Shown: positions 47,331-58,447, counted from the first letter of the stretch. The stretch is DNA of 64,000 nucleotides from Pantoea rwandensis (GCF_000759475.1 NZ_CP009454.1:1798001-1862000); one strand, 5' to 3'. The notes: generated from the sequence alone by a model not told the origin. A program made the numbers and translations.

Positions 47331-48541
47331 TGACTGGATTCTGGATTACCCTGATTATTTTGCTGGTAGCGGCCTCGGCGCTGTTTCTCAGTGCAGGCTG
47401 GCGTCAACGTCAAGCCACTAGCGGCGATCGCGATCGCCTGAATACCGATTTTTACCAGCAGCGCCTGCGTGAACTCGAACGCGATGAAGAGGAAGGCGTG
47501 GTTGCCGAGCGTCCCGAGATGGTACGTGAACTGCAACAAACGCTGCTCACCGATGTGCCAAACGAGCACGCGGCTCGCATCCATCACAGTAGCCGTTGGG
47601 TGCTATTGCCGGGTTTGATTGTATTGTTGCTGGTGTCGGTTGGCTTTTACCTGAAGACCGGTGGACTGGCGCAACTGGCCGGTTGGGTTAGCGTACAGCA
47701 GGAGTACCCTCAGTTGCGTGCCCGTGTAATGGATCCCAAAGCGGCACCGTTAACCATGGAAGAGTTGGCTCGCCTACAATTAGGGTTGCGCACCTCATTG
47801 CAAGACGATCCGCAAAACCTCAATGACTGGACGATGCTGGGCCGCCTTGGCATGGTGCTGAATAACGCGACCAATGCCAGCCAGGCCTTCCAGCGCGCAT
47901 TGCAACTGTCACCTGATAATCTGGAACTGCAGCAGGATTATGCCGAAGTCCTGACGCGCTCCAGCGATCCGCAGGACAACCGCCAGGCCAATGTGATGCT
48001 GAAAGATCTGCTAAAACGCGACCATAGCAACGTGCGCACCCTGAGCTTGTTGGCATTTAATGCTTTTGAGCAGCAGCAATATGATCAAGCGATTGGCGCC
48101 TGGCAGGTGATGCTGAAGCTTCTGCCCGCGGGTGACAAGCGCATTACCATGATAGAGCGCAGCATTGAACAAGCGAAAACTGATGCGGGACAGCAAAATA
48201 GTCACCTGGCATTGACGGTGAGTTTAACCTCGCAAGCAGAAAAAATGTTACCGCAAGGCGGAGTGTTGTATATTTCTGTGTCTGACGGTGTTTCACCGGT
48301 GCCTGTGGCTGTGAAGCGTTTACCGCTGAGCCATTTCCCGTTATCGCTCACGCTGGATGACAGCAACGCCATGATGCCCGATCGCCTGCTTTCGGCGCAG
48401 CATCAGGTGCAGGTCAGGGTGCGTATTTCGCGCGATGGTAGCGCCAATCCTCAGTCGGGAGACTGGTTTGGCTTAAGCGCGATCACCCCCTGGGATGGTC
48501 ATCAGCAACTGGCTGTGGAGATTAATCAACAGCAGCCCTGA
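47330..48541 (+). CDS. ccmI: Cytochrome c maturation TPR protein CcmI
   Basis: A 403-residue apocytochrome c chaperone. It has two membrane segments (about 3-20 and 90-110), a cytoplasmic loop between them with RLRELERDEEEG, and a periplasmic TPR region (about 160-300, including WTMLGRLGMVLNNATNASQA), then a C-terminal beta-rich domain. It binds the C-terminal helix of apocytochrome c for CcmF/CcmH. It overlaps the ccmH stop by one base and ends the ccm operon. Confidence 0.92.
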   Translation: MTGFWITLIILLVAASALFLSAGWRQRQATSGDRDRLNTDFYQQRLRELERDEEEGVVAERPEMVRELQQTLLTDVPNEHAARIHHSSRWVLLPGLIVLLLVSVGFYLKTGGLAQLAGWVSVQQEYPQLRARVMDPKAAPLTMEELARLQLGLRTSLQDDPQNLNDWTMLGRLGMVLNNATNASQAFQRALQLSPDNLELQQDYAEVLTRSSDPQDNRQANVMLKDLLKRDHSNVRTLSLLAFNAFEQQQYDQAIGAWQVMLKLLPAGDKRITMIERSIEQAKTDAGQQNSHLALTVSLTSQAEKMLPQGGVLYISVSDGVSPVPVAVKRLPLSHFPLSLTLDDSNAMMPDRLLSAQHQVQVRVRISRDGSANPQSGDWFGLSAITPWDGHQQLAVEINQQQP

Positions 48542-48576
48542 AGCGATACATTATTCAACCGCACAGGGAGATAAGA

Positions 48577-49344
48577 ATGAATAACCGCCTGACCGGTCTG
48601 GCGCTGGCCAGCTTGCTGCTGGTGGGTTGTGCCAGTTCCAAACCGGCCGATCCAACGCAGCCTGCGCAGCGTAGCGATCCGCTCGAAGGCTTTAACCGCA
48701 CGATGTTTAATTTCAACATGAACGTGCTGGATCCTTATGTGGTGCGCCCGGTGGCGGTTGCCTGGCGTGACTATGTGCCGGTGCCTGCGCGCAGTGGCAT
48801 GAGCAACTTCCTCGGCAACCTGGATGAACCTGCCAGCATGCTGAATTCGATTCTGGTGGGTGAACCGCGCCAGGCAGGAATCCACTTCACACGTTTCTTC
48901 CTCAATACCGTATTGGGCTTGGGCGGATTTATCGATGTGGCGGGCAAAGCGAATCCTGAACTGGCGCGAGAAGTTCCGCACCACTTCGGGAGTACTCTGG
49001 GTCGTTACGGGGTGGGCTATGGTCCTTATGTGGTTCTGCCGGGTTATGGCAGCTTCACGGTGCGTCAGGATGGCGGCGACTATGTCGATACGCTTTATCC
49101 GGTGCTGAGTTGGCTGACCTGGCCGATGTCGATTGGTAAATGGACACTGGAAGGTGTGGAAACACGTGCACAGCTGTTGGATTCCGATGGCATCCTGAAA
49201 CAGCAGCAGGATCCGTATGCGTTTATCCGCAACGCTTACTTCCAGCGTAATGATTTCCTCGCCAACGGCGGAAAGTTAAAACCGGAAGAGAATCCGAACG
49301 CCAGTGCGATTCAGGATGACTTGAAGGACATCGATTCACAGTAA
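48577..49344 (+). CDS. mlaA: Outer-membrane lipid asymmetry lipoprotein MlaA (VacJ)
   Basis: Removes mislocalised phospholipid from the outer leaflet of the outer membrane and passes it to MlaC. 255 residues: lipoprotein signal with lipobox LVGC (Cys18), then the family blocks DPLEGFNRTMFNFN and FFLNTVLGLGGFIDVA, and VLPGYGSFTVRQ. It is followed by a strong terminator and convergent fadL, as in E. coli. It probably has its own promoter in the short gap after ccmI. Confidence 0.96.
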   Translation: MNNRLTGLALASLLLVGCASSKPADPTQPAQRSDPLEGFNRTMFNFNMNVLDPYVVRPVAVAWRDYVPVPARSGMSNFLGNLDEPASMLNSILVGEPRQAGIHFTRFFLNTVLGLGGFIDVAGKANPELAREVPHHFGSTLGRYGVGYGPYVVLPGYGSFTVRQDGGDYVDTLYPVLSWLTWPMSIGKWTLEGVETRAQLLDSDGILKQQQDPYAFIRNAYFQRNDFLANGGKLKPEENPNASAIQDDLKDIDSQ

Positions 49345-49345
49345 C

Positions 49346-49378
49346 AAAAATGGCGACCGCATTGGTCGCCATTTTTTT
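49346..49378. terminator. Bidirectional terminator between mlaA and fadL
   Basis: AAAAATGGCGACC-gcatt-GGTCGCCATTTTTTT hairpin with A and T runs on both sides. Confidence 0.94.
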
Positions 49379-49389
49379 CGAGCTAACTA

Positions 49390-50673
49390 TCAGAACTTGT
49401 AGTTAAAGTTCGCGCCGTACAGCCAGGCTTTACCCTCGGAGTTAAAGGTATAAGGGCCTTCTTTCACGGTGACTTTCTGGCCGTGCATGTAAGAGATACC
49501 AAGGTCAACTGACGCATTTTCGTTGAAAGCGTAAGAAGCACCGGCGCTCAACCACAGACGGTCCTGATCCGGAATTGAGATCGAGCGTTTGTCAGCGGGA
49601 ACCGGGCTGTCATCAAACGCGATACCGGTACGGAAGGTCCAGTTATCGTCGTAGAAGTAAGTGGTACCCAACGCGATGCGATAGGCATCTTTAAAGCCTT
49701 CATCCTTATAGAACAGCGTCTGGCCGTTGCTGCCCGTGGCCTTCAGTTCCTGGAACTGGCTCCAGCTGGTGTAGGTCAGGCTGTAGTGCACGGCCCACTG
49801 CGGAGCGACTTTGTGCCAGCCCGACACTTCCCACATTTCTGGCAGGTTCAGCGTGAGTGAACCCGGAATGGTCTGGCCGCTGGTGCCGTATGGCAGGCCT
49901 AAGGCAATCGCCTGCGGTGTACCGTTATAAGCGGTTGGAATGCTGCTCTTATAATCGCCGTCAAAGTCGATTTTTACTTCTGAACGATAGGTGAAGCCGA
50001 AGCGGTTGTTTTTATCCACTTCATACAGGATACCGGCGTTCCAGCCGTAGCCCCATTCATCACCTTTCAGGTGGGCAACCTGAGTATCAGCTGGCATGCC
50101 GACGCGAGCGCCTGCTTCACCCGCATAACGTTCGATTTTTGCTTTAGCGTAAACCGCATCAAAGCCAACACCAAAGCTGAAGTGCTCATTCAAACGATAA
50201 GCCGTGCTAAGGTTAAAGTTACCTGTCATCAGGTCGGTTTTACCACCGTAGCCGCCAGCGGTGTAACCGTCATTGAACTCTGTCGCCAGACCATAGTTAG
50301 AGGTGACGGATGCGCCTACCCACCACTGATCGTTAATCGGATGAACATAATGGAGGTTAGGGATCCACTGATTCGGTGCGATGTTTTTCGCATTCAGGCT
50401 GTTGCCGGTTGGGCTCTGGCCGCTGATATCAACTTCCGGATCAATATAAACAGTACCGATGGAGAAAGAAGGGCGATCCATCAATGCCATGGTCGCCGGG
50501 TTACGACTGGCAGATGCGGCGGTATCGCCCATCGCACCTTCACCCGAATAAGCACGACCTAAACCAATTGCTGAGAATTCATTAAGTTGAAAGCCTGCGG
50601 CGTAAACTTGGGAAGAAATAAGTGCCACTGCAGCTGCCACAGCTGACTTTGCAAACAGGTTCTTATGGTTCAT
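49390..50673 (-). CDS. fadL: Long-chain fatty acid outer-membrane channel FadL
   Basis: A 427-residue outer-membrane beta-barrel importing long-chain fatty acids. It has a signal peptide (about 1-26, ending VYA), the conserved hatch start [31 protein letters not shown], and a C-terminal Phe (NFNYKF) for BAM recognition. It lacks about 20 residues present in an E. coli extracellular loop after the RYAG segment. The ATG at 50673 has GAGG upstream. Two FadR-type boxes lie about 90-125 bases upstream. Confidence 0.95.
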   Translation of the reverse strand: MNHKNLFAKSAVAAAVALISSQVYAAGFQLNEFSAIGLGRAYSGEGAMGDTAASASRNPATMALMDRPSFSIGTVYIDPEVDISGQSPTGNSLNAKNIAPNQWIPNLHYVHPINDQWWVGASVTSNYGLATEFNDGYTAGGYGGKTDLMTGNFNLSTAYRLNEHFSFGVGFDAVYAKAKIERYAGEAGARVGMPADTQVAHLKGDEWGYGWNAGILYEVDKNNRFGFTYRSEVKIDFDGDYKSSIPTAYNGTPQAIALGLPYGTSGQTIPGSLTLNLPEMWEVSGWHKVAPQWAVHYSLTYTSWSQFQELKATGSNGQTLFYKDEGFKDAYRIALGTTYFYDDNWTFRTGIAFDDSPVPADKRSISIPDQDRLWLSAGASYAFNENASVDLGISYMHGQKVTVKEGPYTFNSEGKAWLYGANFNYKF

Positions 50674-50758
50674 GACCACAACCTCATCTAGATTTATTAT
50701 TAAACGTTGTTACGTCGCGTAACAAAGGACGGCGGATTGTAGGGACTGATGACAAAGG

Positions 50759-50775
50759 CACATATCAGACCAGTG
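50759..50775 (-). promoter_or_regulatory. FadR box 1 of fadL
   Basis: On the minus strand CACTGGTCTGATATGTG matches the FadR consensus ANCTGGTCNGACCNGTT with four mismatches; the left half is intact. It predicts repression of fadL in the absence of long-chain acyl-CoA. Confidence 0.55.
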
Positions 50776-50782
50776 CGACGAG

Positions 50783-50799
50783 TATAGGTCTGACCTGTG
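50783..50799 (+). promoter_or_regulatory. FadR box 2 of fadL
   Basis: TATAGGTCTGACCTGTG holds the perfect core GGTCTGACC. E. coli fadL also has two FadR sites in its promoter. Confidence 0.65.
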
Positions 50800-51031
50800 T
50801 ATTTGTTGCAATAATGTTTTTTAAATATTTCCGATTTGATCGATAAAATCAGATCTGCTTAACAAAATCTTGTCGATGCCCATCTAGCATAGCGGTCAAA
50901 TTTGTTCTGGATCAATTTTTAGTGTGATATTCGTCACTTAGCCGCTGAGAGATAGAAGCCAGGCCGCGCGGGGCGTACACTTTGTGTCAGAAAATGATCC
51001 GATTGTGTCTATTTATCGTCAGGAGAAAACA

Positions 51032-51328
51032 ATGACTGATGCCATTAAAAAATGCAGTGCCACGGAAACGGCGGCTTGCTGCTGCGTAGATGTTGGCACC
51101 GTAATGGACAATACCGATTGCACGGCGAGCTGGTCTGGCGCTTTTGCCGATCGTCATGCGGCTGAAGCGATGCTGAAGCACCTGACGGACAAAGCGCGTC
51201 AGGTTGAATCCGAGCCTTGCGTGATTCAAGCCGAGTTCGTTGAAGAAGCGCCAGGCATACGCCTGAATGTTGATTTCACTTTTGCCTGCCAGGCTGAGAC
51301 CCTCATTTTTCAACTCGGCTTACGCTAA
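51032..51328 (+). CDS. yfcZ: YfcZ/YiiS-family protein
   Basis: A 98-residue Cys-rich cytoplasmic protein of unknown function. It carries the family blocks ACCCVDVGTVMDNTDCTASW and VDFTFACQAETLIFQLGLR, both closely matching E. coli YfcZ in the same fadL-yfcZ-fadI position. The ATG at 51032 has AGGAG six bases upstream; an earlier in-frame start has none. It is followed by its own terminator, so it is not part of the fad operon. Confidence 0.9.
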   Translation: MTDAIKKCSATETAACCCVDVGTVMDNTDCTASWSGAFADRHAAEAMLKHLTDKARQVESEPCVIQAEFVEEAPGIRLNVDFTFACQAETLIFQLGLR

Positions 51329-51334
51329 TCCTGT

Positions 51335-51372
51335 CGCTGCCGGAAGCCCTTCCGGCAGCGTTTTCTCTTTTT
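51335..51372 (+). terminator. yfcZ terminator
   Basis: CGCTGCCGGAA-gccc-TTCCGGCAGCG stem followed by TTTTCTCTTTTT. Confidence 0.94.
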
Positions 51373-51439
51373 CGTGTCTTCCCTCGCACTTTTTTTCTTC
51401 TGTTATTGGCGACTTAGCAACACCTGGTTAACACTGATG

Positions 51440-51456
51440 ATCAGGTCAGACCTGTT
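51440..51456 (+). promoter_or_regulatory. FadR box of fadIJ
   Basis: ATCAGGTCAGACCTGTT matches the FadR consensus ANCTGGTCNGACCNGTT at all but one fixed position. It lies 40 bases before fadI and should repress fadIJ until acyl-CoA is present. Confidence 0.85.
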
Positions 51457-51495
51457 TGGCAATGATGCTACGGTCGTAAATTACAGGTGAGTGCA

Positions 51496-52806
51496 ATGAG
51501 CAAAGCGCAGCCGCTGCTGACGCGTCAGGGCGAACGTATCGCCATAACCCATGGATTACGCACGCCTTTCGCCCGTCAGGCGAGTGATTTTCATGGCATT
51601 TCCGCGCTGGAGTTGGGGCGCATGGTGGTGTCAGAACTGATGGCACGCAGCGAGTTACCGGTAGACGTTATTGACCAGCTGGTATTCGGCCAGGTGGTGC
51701 AGATGCCGGAAGCGCCTAATATTGCGCGCGAAATCGTGCTGAGCAGCGGATTGAGCGTTCACACCGATGCTTACAGTGTCAGTCGTGCCTGTGCCACCAG
51801 TTTTCAGGCGGTGGCGAATGTGGCGGAAAGCCTGATGGCGGGCACCATTGATGCAGGTATTGCCGGTGGTGCAGACTCCTCATCGGTACTGCCTATTGGC
51901 GTCAGTAAAACGCTGGCGCGCGCGCTGGTCGATCTCAACAAAGCGCGAACCTTTAGCAAAAAGCTGCAAATTCTACGCCGCCTGCGCCCCCGTGATTTGC
52001 TACCGGTGCCTCCTGCGGTGGCGGAGTATTCCACAGGTTTACGTATGGGGGATACCGCCGAGCAGATGGCGAAAACCCATGGCATCACGCGTGAGCAGCA
52101 AGACACCCTGGCGTTGCGCTCACATCAGCATGCAGCGCGTGCCTGGCAATCAGGCGTGCTGGCGCAGGAAGTGATGACTGCCTTTGTACCGCCATGGAAA
52201 GCACCGATCGAGCAGGATAACAACATTCGCTTTAACGCCAGCGCCAGCGATTACGCCAGGCTGCGACCAGCTTTTGATCGCCACCACGGTTCTGTCACGG
52301 CAGCCAACAGCACACCGCTAACGGATGGCGCCGCCGCAGTGATTTTGATGCGTGAAGGCCGCGCACGTGAGCTGGGGATTACCCCGATCGGCTATCTGCG
52401 CAGCTACGCGTTTACCGCGATTGATGTCTGGCAGGACATGTTGCTGGGTCCTGCTTACGCCTCGCCGCTGGCGCTGGATCGCGCGGGTATCACGCTCAAT
52501 GACCTCACGTTAATCGATATGCACGAAGCCTTTGCTGCGCAGACGCTGGCGAACCTGAAAATGTTCCGCGATGAGCGTTTTGCGCGCGAGGTACTGAATC
52601 GCCCGCATGCCTTGGGTGAAGTCAATGAAGAACGTTTCAATGTGCTCGGCGGCTCCATTGCTTACGGCCATCCGTTTGCTGCCACTGGCGCGCGCATGAT
52701 CACCCAAACGTTGCATGAACTGCGGCGGCGCGGCGGGGGATTGGGCTTGGTAACCGCCTGTGCAGCAGGCGGATTAGGCAGTGCAATGGTTCTGGAGGCC
52801 GAATAA
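51496..52806 (+). CDS. fadI: 3-ketoacyl-CoA thiolase FadI
   Basis: Beta subunit of the FadIJ complex for beta-oxidation, used mainly under anaerobic conditions in E. coli. 436 residues, as in E. coli. The nucleophilic cysteine is Cys99 in SRACATSFQ, the histidine is in [12 protein letters not shown], and the second cysteine is in [10 protein letters not shown]. The ATG at 51496 is preferred to a GTG nine bases upstream on length and on the AGGTGAG site. One-base overlap with fadJ (TAATG). Confidence 0.96.
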   Translation: MSKAQPLLTRQGERIAITHGLRTPFARQASDFHGISALELGRMVVSELMARSELPVDVIDQLVFGQVVQMPEAPNIAREIVLSSGLSVHTDAYSVSRACATSFQAVANVAESLMAGTIDAGIAGGADSSSVLPIGVSKTLARALVDLNKARTFSKKLQILRRLRPRDLLPVPPAVAEYSTGLRMGDTAEQMAKTHGITREQQDTLALRSHQHAARAWQSGVLAQEVMTAFVPPWKAPIEQDNNIRFNASASDYARLRPAFDRHHGSVTAANSTPLTDGAAAVILMREGRARELGITPIGYLRSYAFTAIDVWQDMLLGPAYASPLALDRAGITLNDLTLIDMHEAFAAQTLANLKMFRDERFAREVLNRPHALGEVNEERFNVLGGSIAYGHPFAATGARMITQTLHELRRRGGGLGLVTACAAGGLGSAMVLEAE

Positions 52807-54935
52807 TGAGTGCATCTGCATTCCATTTACATATGCGCCTCGATCATGTCGGCATCATCACCATCGACGTGCCGGGCGAAAAGATGAACACGTTAAAAGC
52901 GGAGTTTGTCCCACAAATAAAAGCGGTGCTGGCTGAAGCGCGCAGCAATCCCAGATTGGCGGGATTGGTATTGATCTCTGGCAAAAGCGATAACTTTGTT
53001 GCCGGTGCAGATATCAGCATGATCGCGGATTGTCAGACGGCAGAAGAAGCGGAAGCCCTGGCGCGACAGGGGCAAGAGGTGATGGCGCAGATAGCGGCAT
53101 TGCCCTTCCCGGTGGTTGCGGCAATCCACGGTGCCTGTCTTGGCGGCGGGCTGGAGTTGGCGCTGGCCTGCAGCGCACGCATCTGCACGCTGGATGATAA
53201 AACCCGCTTGGGCCTGCCGGAAGTGCAGTTGGGCTTGTTACCTGGCTCAGGCGGGACGCAGCGCCTGCCAAAACTGATTGGTGTGCCGCAAGCGCTACCG
53301 CTGATCCTGAGTGGTAAACAGCTGCGTGCTAAACAGGCCTTGAAACTGGGTGTCGTTGATGATGCGGTGCCACAATCCATCTTGCTGGAAACGGCGATTG
53401 CACGTGTGCATAAAGGAAAGATCGTTCGCCGTGAGCTGTCACGTCGTGACCGCCTGATGCAGGCGCCACTGGCACGCTCGCTGTTATTCGCGATGGCAAA
53501 ACGTCAAACCGACAGCAAAACGCAGGGCAATTACCCTGCGGCGGATCGCATTCTGCAGGTGGTGCGCACGGGTCTGGAGCAGGGCAGCGATGCCGGGCAT
53601 GCAGCGGAAGCGCGTGCCTTTGGTCAGCTGGCGATGACACCAGAATCTGCGGCGCTGCGCAGTCTGTTTTTTGCATCGACCGCGATGAAGAAAGAAACCG
53701 TGGCCGAGGCTGAACCACGCACATTGCAACGCATCGGCGTGCTCGGTGGCGGATTAATGGGCGGTGGCATTGCCAGCGTGACGGCGCTGAAAGCCGGTTT
53801 GCCAGTAAGGATTAAAGACGTCAATCTCAATGGTTTGAACCACGCATTGCAATATAGCTGGGACCTGCTGAGCCAAAAAGTGAAACGGCGTCAGCTTAAA
53901 CCGGCTGAGCGTCAGCAGCAGATGGCGCGTATCAGCGGCGGTATCGATTATCAGGGGTTCAGCCAGCGCGATTTGGTGATTGAGGCGGTATTTGAGGATT
54001 TGGCCCTGAAGCAGCAAATGGTGGCGGATATCGAAAGTCACTGTCAACCGCATACCATCTTTGCTTCCAACACCTCCTCGTTACCGATTGGTGATATTGC
54101 CGTCAACGCGCAGCGTCCCGAGAATGTCATTGGCCTGCACTATTTCAGTCCGGTGGACAAAATGCCGCTGGTGGAAGTGATTCCGCATATGGGTACGTCG
54201 GCAGAAACGCTAGCGACCACGGTGCAGTTAGCGCGCCAGCAGGGTAAAACAGCGGTGGTAGTGGCCGATAAACCCGGTTTTTACGTCAATCGCATCCTCG
54301 CGCCCTATATAAATGAAGCCATGCGCTGTTTGATGGAAGGGGAGCCGGTGGAGCATATCGATCGTGCGTTAGTGAAGTTCGGTTTTCCGGTCGGGCCGTT
54401 ACAGTTACTGGATGAAGTTGGCATTGATGTCGGCAGCAAAATCAGTCCGATTTTGCTGCAGGCTTATGGCGAGCGTTTCAGCGCACCCGATGCGGTGAAT
54501 GCCATCCTGGCCGATGGCCGCAAAGGGCGTAAAAACCAGAAAGGATTTTACCTTTACAACGCGGCTCGCTGGCCGAGAAAACGCAACGTCGATGACTCAA
54601 TTTATAGCCTGATTAACGTCAAGCCGCAGGCAAAGCAGAGCGAAGAACAGATTGCACAACGCTGCGTGATGATGATGCTGAATGAGGCCGCACGCTGTCT
54701 GGACGAGTCTGTGGTGCGCAATGCTCGGGATGGTGATATCGCGGCGGTATTTGGCATCGGCTTCCCGCCTTTTCTTGGCGGGCCGTTCCGCTATATGGAT
54801 CAACGCAGCGCCAGCGAAATCGTCAATACATTACGTGCATTAATGCAGCAACATGGCGATCGTTTCGCGCCCTGTGACGCTTTAATGGCAATGTCAGAAG
54901 CGCAAACGAATTTTTACACTTCTGCACAAATTTGA
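52806..54935 (+). CDS. fadJ: Fatty acid oxidation complex alpha subunit FadJ
   Basis: A 709-residue multifunctional enzyme: enoyl-CoA hydratase/isomerase in the N-terminal 200 residues ([19 protein letters not shown] with catalytic Glu, and [14 protein letters not shown]) and L-3-hydroxyacyl-CoA dehydrogenase from about 310 ([14 protein letters not shown]ossmann loop, [15 protein letters not shown] catalytic His). It works with FadI. Length is near E. coli FadJ (714). No terminator is obvious before the 195-base gap to sixA. Confidence 0.97.
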   Translation: MSASAFHLHMRLDHVGIITIDVPGEKMNTLKAEFVPQIKAVLAEARSNPRLAGLVLISGKSDNFVAGADISMIADCQTAEEAEALARQGQEVMAQIAALPFPVVAAIHGACLGGGLELALACSARICTLDDKTRLGLPEVQLGLLPGSGGTQRLPKLIGVPQALPLILSGKQLRAKQALKLGVVDDAVPQSILLETAIARVHKGKIVRRELSRRDRLMQAPLARSLLFAMAKRQTDSKTQGNYPAADRILQVVRTGLEQGSDAGHAAEARAFGQLAMTPESAALRSLFFASTAMKKETVAEAEPRTLQRIGVLGGGLMGGGIASVTALKAGLPVRIKDVNLNGLNHALQYSWDLLSQKVKRRQLKPAERQQQMARISGGIDYQGFSQRDLVIEAVFEDLALKQQMVADIESHCQPHTIFASNTSSLPIGDIAVNAQRPENVIGLHYFSPVDKMPLVEVIPHMGTSAETLATTVQLARQQGKTAVVVADKPGFYVNRILAPYINEAMRCLMEGEPVEHIDRALVKFGFPVGPLQLLDEVGIDVGSKISPILLQAYGERFSAPDAVNAILADGRKGRKNQKGFYLYNAARWPRKRNVDDSIYSLINVKPQAKQSEEQIAQRCVMMMLNEAARCLDESVVRNARDGDIAAVFGIGFPPFLGGPFRYMDQRSASEIVNTLRALMQQHGDRFAPCDALMAMSEAQTNFYTSAQI

Positions 54936-55130
54936 ATAGGCGCACAGATTCAGCGGGTTAGTTATGGTGCCATGAAGAAGGTGGTGCGGCACCATTCTGA
55001 GATGTGCTTATTTAATAAACAACCGGTTGACTATACTGAAGCCATTGGGGTAAAACACAGCGTTCATTCGCAGAATGAAGCGTCTGGTGCTGTGGTACCC
55101 GACGATATCGACAAACAACAGCGGTGCTTT

Positions 55131-55613
55131 ATGCAAGTTTTTATCATGCGTCATGGCGATGCAGCTCTGGAAGCAGCGAGTGATTCAGTACGCCCACTCA
55201 CAATCTGTGGCTGTGACGAATCGCGCCAGATGGCGAGCTGGCTAAACGGCCAGGCGCTGGATATTGAAAGGGTATTAGTCAGCCCTTATCTTCGTGCAGA
55301 GCAGACGCTCGCCACGGTACGCGAGGCACTGAAGCTGCCAGAAGGGCAGGATGTGCTGCCAGAGCTGACGCCGGGTGGCGATCCGGGCATGGTGGCCTGC
55401 TATCTGCAGGCGCTGGCGCAGCAGGGGGTTAAATCAGCTTTAGTGATTTCGCATCTGCCGCTGGTGGGCTATCTGGTTTCAGAGCTCTGCCCGCAGGAAG
55501 CGCCTCCGATGTTCGCTACGTCGGCAATTGCCTGCGTGAATTTTGATGCAGAGGCCTGTGAAGGCAAACTGGAGTGGCAGGTCAGCCCGTCAAAACTGGC
55601 TAAAGCAATGTAA
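55131..55613 (+). CDS. sixA: Phosphohistidine phosphatase SixA
   Basis: A 160-residue histidine phosphatase with the RHG motif MRHGDAA (His8 nucleophile) and a second His in ISHLPLVGYL. In E. coli it acts on phosphohistidine of ArcB and PtsN/nitrogen PTS proteins. The frame is open 53 codons further upstream, but homology starts at the ATG at 55131. The upstream gap 54936-55130 holds TATACT at about 55033 as a weak -10 candidate and nothing else I can support. Confidence 0.94.
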   Translation: MQVFIMRHGDAALEAASDSVRPLTICGCDESRQMASWLNGQALDIERVLVSPYLRAEQTLATVREALKLPEGQDVLPELTPGGDPGMVACYLQALAQQGVKSALVISHLPLVGYLVSELCPQEAPPMFATSAIACVNFDAEACEGKLEWQVSPSKLAKAM

Positions 55614-55637
55614 ACTCGCCGTGCGTGAGATCTCTAT

Positions 55638-55666
55638 GGGCCGCCTTCTGCGGCCCTTTCCTTTTT
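55638..55666 (+). terminator. sixA terminator
   Basis: GGGCCGC-cttct-GCGGCCC stem followed by TTTCCTTTTT. It sits just before the end of convergent smrB. Confidence 0.9.
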
Positions 55667-55670
55667 AGAG

Positions 55671-56219
55671 CTAAGGCAGTTCCGGCGGTTGCCACTCCTC
55701 AACTTCAATCAACACCAGCAGAGCGGCATCACCGCCAAACAGCTTCGGTGCCTGATGAAATGCCATGACGTGCGGATGTTGCGCCAGCCACAGCGGTGTT
55801 TGCTGCTTGAGGATATGCTTGCCGTGCCCGGTCATCACGCTGGCACAAAACAGGTGTTCACGGCGGCAGGCGGCAATGAGCGCCCCCAGCTCCTGTTTGG
55901 CCTGCTGCTGCCTTAAACCATGAAGATCGAGAAAAATCTCTGGCGTGTAATCGCCGCGTCGCAATTTCTTCAGCTCGTAATGACTGACATCCGCGCGCAC
56001 ATAACGCATCGGCCCCTCGCTGGAGAGCAAAGGCTGAAACTCATCTGAGAAGTAGTGACTGTTATCGGCTTGCTCGGAAAGCAGTCTTTTCAGCGGGACT
56101 TCGCGGGTTTTCACTACCGGTTTGTGCACGATAGTGTCTTGTTTCAGTTTACGCGTTCCGCTCATCAACTCACGAAACAGCGCCTGATCGTCCTGGTTTA
56201 GGGGCGTCTTCTTACTCAT
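55671..56219 (-). CDS. smrB: Smr-domain endonuclease SmrB
   Basis: A 182-residue protein with a C-terminal Smr domain (about 95-175; [20 protein letters not shown] and [15 protein letters not shown]). In E. coli SmrB is recruited to collided ribosomes and cleaves the mRNA between them. The DLHG and GHGKH motifs are intact. It is close to E. coli YfcN/SmrB and divergent from prmB, conserved order. Confidence 0.94.
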   Translation of the reverse strand: MSKKTPLNQDDQALFRELMSGTRKLKQDTIVHKPVVKTREVPLKRLLSEQADNSHYFSDEFQPLLSSEGPMRYVRADVSHYELKKLRRGDYTPEIFLDLHGLRQQQAKQELGALIAACRREHLFCASVMTGHGKHILKQQTPLWLAQHPHVMAFHQAPKLFGGDAALLVLIEVEEWQPPELP

Positions 56220-56375
56220 GGCTCAAAATAGGGTTAGAGGGCTGGTTAACAGCCGGTGGCATACCTTAACGCTTAGCGTTAACAAATGTCAGCTTTTTCG
56301 CCTTGCTGCGCTGAATTCTGCCCGGCTTCGTGGCACACTATCGGCCGATTGATTTTAAGGCCTGCGGAGGGCTAC

Positions 56376-57308
56376 GTGGACAAGATTTTCGTCGATGAGG
56401 CAGTGAGTGAACTGCACACCATTCAGGATATGCTGCGCTGGGCTGTCAGCCGTTTTTCGGCGGCAGGCATTTGGTACGGCCACGGCACGGATAATCCCTG
56501 GGACGAAGCAGTCCAACTGGTTCTGCCTACGCTCTGGCTGCCGCTGGATATCCCCGAAGATATGCGCAATGCGCGCCTGACGGCCAGCGAGCGTCACCGC
56601 ATTGTTGAACGTGTGATTCGTCGCGTAAACGAGCGCATTCCGGTGGCCTATCTCACCAATAAAGCCTGGTTCTGTGGTCACGAGTTCTATGTCGATGAAC
56701 GCGTGTTAGTGCCACGTTCACCGATTGGCGAGCTGATTGAAAACCGCTTTGCCGGACTGATCGGTGAACAACCGCATCACATCCTCGACATGTGTACCGG
56801 CAGCGGCTGCATCGCGATTGCCTGCGCTTACGCCTTCCCGGAAGCGGAAGTCGATGCGGTGGATATCTCCACTGATGCGCTGGCCGTGGCCGAGCAAAAC
56901 ATTGAAGAACACGGTTTGATCCACCACGTCACGCCAATTCGCTCCGATCTGTTCCGTGGACTGCCGCAGGTCAAATATGATCTGATCGTCACCAATCCAC
57001 CGTACGTGGATGCGGAAGATATGGACGATCTGCCGAATGAATATCGCCATGAACCGGAACTGGGCCTGGCAGCAGGCAGTGATGGTCTGAAGCTGGTGCG
57101 CCGAATTCTCGCCTGTGCGCCGGATTATCTGAGTGAGCAGGGCGTGCTGATTTGCGAAGTGGGCAACAGCATGGTGCATATGATGGATCAGTACCCGGAT
57201 GTGCCGTTTACCTGGCTGGAATTCGATAACGGCGGTGACGGCGTGTTCATGCTGACGCGCGAGCAGATCGTCGCGGCTCAGCATCACTTCTCCTTCTACA
57301 AAGACTAA
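56376..57308 (+). CDS. prmB: Ribosomal protein uL3 glutamine methyltransferase PrmB
   Basis: SAM-dependent N5-glutamine methyltransferase of 310 residues that modifies ribosomal protein L3. SAM loop [17 protein letters not shown] (about 135-150) and catalytic NPPY (about 203-206, in [13 protein letters not shown]). The GTG start at 56376 is supported by GGAGG six bases upstream and by homology (MDKIF...); an in-frame ATG 90 bases earlier is rejected. It is followed by aroC after 46 bases. Confidence 0.96.
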   Translation: MDKIFVDEAVSELHTIQDMLRWAVSRFSAAGIWYGHGTDNPWDEAVQLVLPTLWLPLDIPEDMRNARLTASERHRIVERVIRRVNERIPVAYLTNKAWFCGHEFYVDERVLVPRSPIGELIENRFAGLIGEQPHHILDMCTGSGCIAIACAYAFPEAEVDAVDISTDALAVAEQNIEEHGLIHHVTPIRSDLFRGLPQVKYDLIVTNPPYVDAEDMDDLPNEYRHEPELGLAAGSDGLKLVRRILACAPDYLSEQGVLICEVGNSMVHMMDQYPDVPFTWLEFDNGGDGVFMLTREQIVAAQHHFSFYKD

Positions 57309-57354
57309 AAAATGGGGCGAAACATCGCCCGCAACATCGTAACAAGGAACCACA

Positions 57355-58440
57355 ATGGCCGGTAACAGCATTGGACAAGTTTTTCGCGTGACCACCTTTG
57401 GCGAGTCGCATGGTATTGCGCTGGGCTGCATCGTTGATGGTGTGCCGCCAGGCATTCCGCTCACGGAAGCGGATATTCAGCACGATCTCGATCGTCGCCG
57501 TCCGGGCACATCGCGTTATACCACGCAGCGCCGTGAACCGGATCAGGTGAAAATTTTGTCCGGCGTATTTGAAGGTGTCACCACCGGCACCTCTATCGGC
57601 CTGCTGATTGAAAATACTGACCAGCGTTCGCAGGATTACGGCGCAATCAAAGATCTGTTCCGACCCGGCCATGCGGATTACACCTACGAGCAAAAATATG
57701 GTCTGCGTGATTATCGCGGCGGTGGGCGCTCCTCAGCGCGCGAAACCGCGATGCGCGTGGCTGCGGGTGCGATTGCCAAAAAATATCTGCAAATGAAGCA
57801 TGGCATTCAGGTTCGTGGCTATCTGGCACAGATTGGTGATGTGGCCTGCGAGCTAAAAGACTGGAGCATCGTTGAAGAGAACCCGTTCTTCTGCCCGGAT
57901 GCCTCTAAGCTGGATGCGCTGGACGAACTGATGCGCGGCCTGAAGAAAGAGGGTGACTCGATCGGTGCCAAAGTCACGGTGATGGCGGAAAACGTGCCAC
58001 CGGGACTGGGCGAGCCGGTATTTGATCGTCTGGATGCCGATTTGGCTCATGCATTGATGAGCATCAACGCGGTAAAAGGCGTGGAAATCGGTGACGGTTT
58101 TGCGGTGATTAACCAGCGCGGTAGCCAGCATCGCGATGAGATTCGTGCCGACGGTTTCCAGAGCAACCACGCGGGTGGCATTTTGGGTGGCATCAGCAGC
58201 GGCCAGACCATCAGTGCGAACCTGGCAATGAAACCCACTTCCAGCATCACCGTGCCGGGTAAAACCATCACGCGTGAGGGCGAAGAAGTGGAGATGATTA
58301 CTAAAGGTCGCCACGATCCTTGCGTGGGCATTCGTGCGGTGCCCATTGCCGAAGCGATGATGGCGATTGTGTTGATGGATCACCTGCTGCGTCAGCGTGC
58401 GCAGAACGGCGACGTCAACAGCAGCGTTCCGCGCTGGTAA
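57355..58440 (+). CDS. aroC: Chorismate synthase
   Basis: Seventh enzyme of the shikimate pathway; converts EPSP to chorismate with reduced FMN. 361 residues with the three signatures: [18 protein letters not shown] (about 15-32), [20 protein letters not shown] and [17 protein letters not shown]. Same neighbours as E. coli (prmB-aroC-mepA). RBS AAGGAACCACA. Confidence 0.98.
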   Translation: MAGNSIGQVFRVTTFGESHGIALGCIVDGVPPGIPLTEADIQHDLDRRRPGTSRYTTQRREPDQVKILSGVFEGVTTGTSIGLLIENTDQRSQDYGAIKDLFRPGHADYTYEQKYGLRDYRGGGRSSARETAMRVAAGAIAKKYLQMKHGIQVRGYLAQIGDVACELKDWSIVEENPFFCPDASKLDALDELMRGLKKEGDSIGAKVTVMAENVPPGLGEPVFDRLDADLAHALMSINAVKGVEIGDGFAVINQRGSQHRDEIRADGFQSNHAGGILGGISSGQTISANLAMKPTSSITVPGKTITREGEEVEMITKGRHDPCVGIRAVPIAEAMMAIVLMDHLLRQRAQNGDVNSSVPRW

Positions 58441-58447
58441 GCCACTG

